A DNA stretch of 5,457 nt from Oscillospiraceae bacterium (GTDB taxonomy: Bacteria; Bacillota_A; Clostridia; Oscillospirales; Oscillospiraceae): positions 1-5,457 of the forward strand of contig JAFQPT010000293.1 of NCBI GenBank assembly GCA_017411665.1. Reading direction: 5' to 3'. A program made the position numbers and the translations under genes. Of the stretch, positions 4,716 through 5,457 are shown one piece after another. The notes beneath the pieces were generated by a model. That model made no database searches. It saw nothing but the letters and a program-made list of their open reading frames with translations, and was not told the origin of the DNA. The stretch's first letter is position 1. Each line of letters starts with the position of its first letter.

Positions 4716-5099
4716 TTAAAGGTCGAGGTCGTAAGAGAGAATTTCACCGCTCTCCGCATGGATTTCGTATTCAAATTCCATATTGTTTACGTAAAACTGT
4801 ACTTCATATTGAGGCACGCGGTCGTCAATTTCATATTCGGTGTACAGATACTGAACCTCTTCGGCGGTGTAGCCACTGTGGGAGAGGGCAATGTCCATGG
4901 CCTGTGCATAGGTGAGCTGGTCGGGGGTCGGGGTGTTATAGAGCTTTTCATCAAGAGCAGGTGTCACAGACTGGGAGACGGACTGCTCAAGAGGAATGGA
5001 ATCATCCGAGATGCGGATGGTTTGCGCAGGGACACAGCCGCTCAGCAGGGTCATCAGCAGCAAAACGGCGAGGATGAGGAAGTGTGTACGGTGTTTCAT
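4716..5099 (-). CDS. PepSY-domain lipoprotein
   Basis: This is a 127-residue secreted lipoprotein. The signal peptide (MKHRTHFLIL... then MTLLSGC) ends in a clear LSGC lipobox with C22 lipidated. A Ser/Pro/Thr-rich linker runs to about residue 60. One PepSY domain follows at about 61-127: LTYAQAMDIALSHSGYT, then VPQYEVQFYVNNMEFEYEI and a terminal SGEILSYDLDL. PepSY domains are found in peptidase propeptides and in small surface lipoproteins, and are thought to inhibit or modulate proteases; that role is inferred here. The start at 5099 is set by AAAGGAG (5113-5107) with 7-nt spacing; the frame is open further upstream, but that part crosses the neighbouring terminator. No clear promoter is seen between that terminator and the start. 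Whether it acts on the peptidases encoded 2 kb away is unknown. Confidence 0.88.
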   Translation of the reverse strand: MKHRTHFLILAVLLLMTLLSGCVPAQTIRISDDSIPLEQSVSQSVTPALDEKLYNTPTPDQLTYAQAMDIALSHSGYTAEEVQYLYTEYEIDDRVPQYEVQFYVNNMEFEYEIHAESGEILSYDLDL

Positions 5100-5160
5100 G
5101 TGACGTCTCCTTTCTGTGTGGTTTGAGGTTATCTTCCCCGTGATTGGAGGAACTATTCCA

Positions 5161-5195
5161 TAAAAAATGCCGGGTCCCCGCCGAAGGGACCCGGC
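5161..5195 (-). terminator. Rho-independent terminator of uxuA
   Basis: GCCGGGTCCC (5169-5178) pairs with GGGACCCGGC (5186-5195) around a 7-nt loop. On the minus strand the stem is followed by ATTTTTTA (5168-5161), so it stops transcription from uxuA, whose stop codon is about 110 nt away. The 5196-5303 interval between them holds no gene that I can support. Confidence 0.88.
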
Positions 5196-5303
5196 GGTAG
5201 TGTTGGTATCGTCGAGTGATTGATTTGTTAGGGTTGGGTTTGTAATGCACAAAATATATTGGCAAAAACGGTACCGGGAGGCTCTGCAGAAATTAGCAAT
5301 TGC

Positions 5304-5457
5304 TTAGGTGCGATCTGCCAGCTTGTCCAGCATATCCCAAACACCCAGCATGTACATGATGCCCAATGCGCGGTCATACAGACCGTAGCCGGGACGGACG
5401 TTGCCGGGGCCTTCATCCCACAGATGACGGCCGTGGTCGGGACGGATGTAGCCTTCG
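5304..5457 (-). CDS. uxuA: Mannonate dehydratase UxuA, C-terminal end (partial)
   Basis: The last 50 residues are visible before TAA at 5306-5304; the rest lies beyond the right edge. The segment [14 protein letters not shown], then [18 protein letters not shown], is the distinctive C-terminus of mannonate dehydratase (EC 4.2.1.8), which converts D-mannonate to 2-keto-3-deoxy-D-gluconate in glucuronate breakdown. The conserved RPDHG element contributes to the metal-dependent active site in this family. Presence of this pathway fits a gut bacterium using plant or host uronic acids. Its partners (uxuB, uxaC, kdgK/kdgA) are not in view. Confidence 0.93.
   Translation of the reverse strand, partial: EGYIRPDHGRHLWDEGPGNVRPGYGLYDRALGIMYMLGVWDMLDKLADRT

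Noticed and set aside
5100..5252. N-terminal extension of the PepSY lipoprotein up to 5252
   Set aside because: It would read through the uxuA terminator hairpin and put the signal peptide and lipobox inside the protein.
1..5457. CRISPR array, tRNA, rRNA or riboswitch
   Set aside because: No regularly spaced direct repeats, and no tRNA- or known riboswitch-like conserved blocks were seen in the intergenic regions.

Overview
The window looks like chromosomal DNA of a Gram-positive Clostridia-type gut bacterium, probably Oscillospirales/Ruminococcaceae. The signs are strong AAGGAG-type ribosome binding sites, sigma-A-type promoters, many lipoproteins with lipoboxes, a PlsY-type acyltransferase, the end of a hexuronate-degradation gene (uxuA), a NifX/NifB-type small protein and a Clostridia-like IS3-family transposase end. 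The placement is inferred from these traits; no taxonomic marker gene is present.

Layout, left to right. Positions 1-140 are the right end of an IS3-family insertion sequence: the last 25 codons of the transposase, then a terminal repeat ending in TGCA. It abuts half of a rho-independent terminator that belonged to the next gene. That gene (157-1065, minus) is an NAD-dependent epimerase/dehydratase interrupted by an in-frame TGA at codon 28, so it is called a pseudogene. A divergent promoter pair (1087-1182) separates it from a two-gene operon on the plus strand. The operon encodes paralogous C39-like cysteine peptidases, one anchored by a transmembrane helix (1214-2038) and one a probable lipoprotein (2057-2830), and ends in a strong terminator. 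A VanY-like D,D-carboxypeptidase lipoprotein (2950-3660) follows, with an inverted repeat that runs into its start site. Next comes a very short NifX/NifB-domain gene on the minus strand (3738-3890) with an abnormal start codon. Then come plsY (4037-4684, plus), a PepSY-domain lipoprotein (4716-5099, minus), and the C-terminal end of mannonate dehydratase uxuA (5304-5457, minus) with its terminator at 5161-5195.

How the parts may work together. The two C39-like peptidases and the VanY-like carboxypeptidase are all predicted to sit on the outer face of the membrane with intact catalytic residues, so the middle of the window is an envelope-proteolysis neighbourhood. The peptidase pair is the only clear operon; the other genes are single units bounded by their own terminators, two of them bidirectional. 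Nothing here proves a new system. The most notable points are the duplicated, differently anchored peptidases, the miniature NifX-like gene with a lost ATG, the TGA in the epimerase, and the insertion sequence sitting in a terminator loop.
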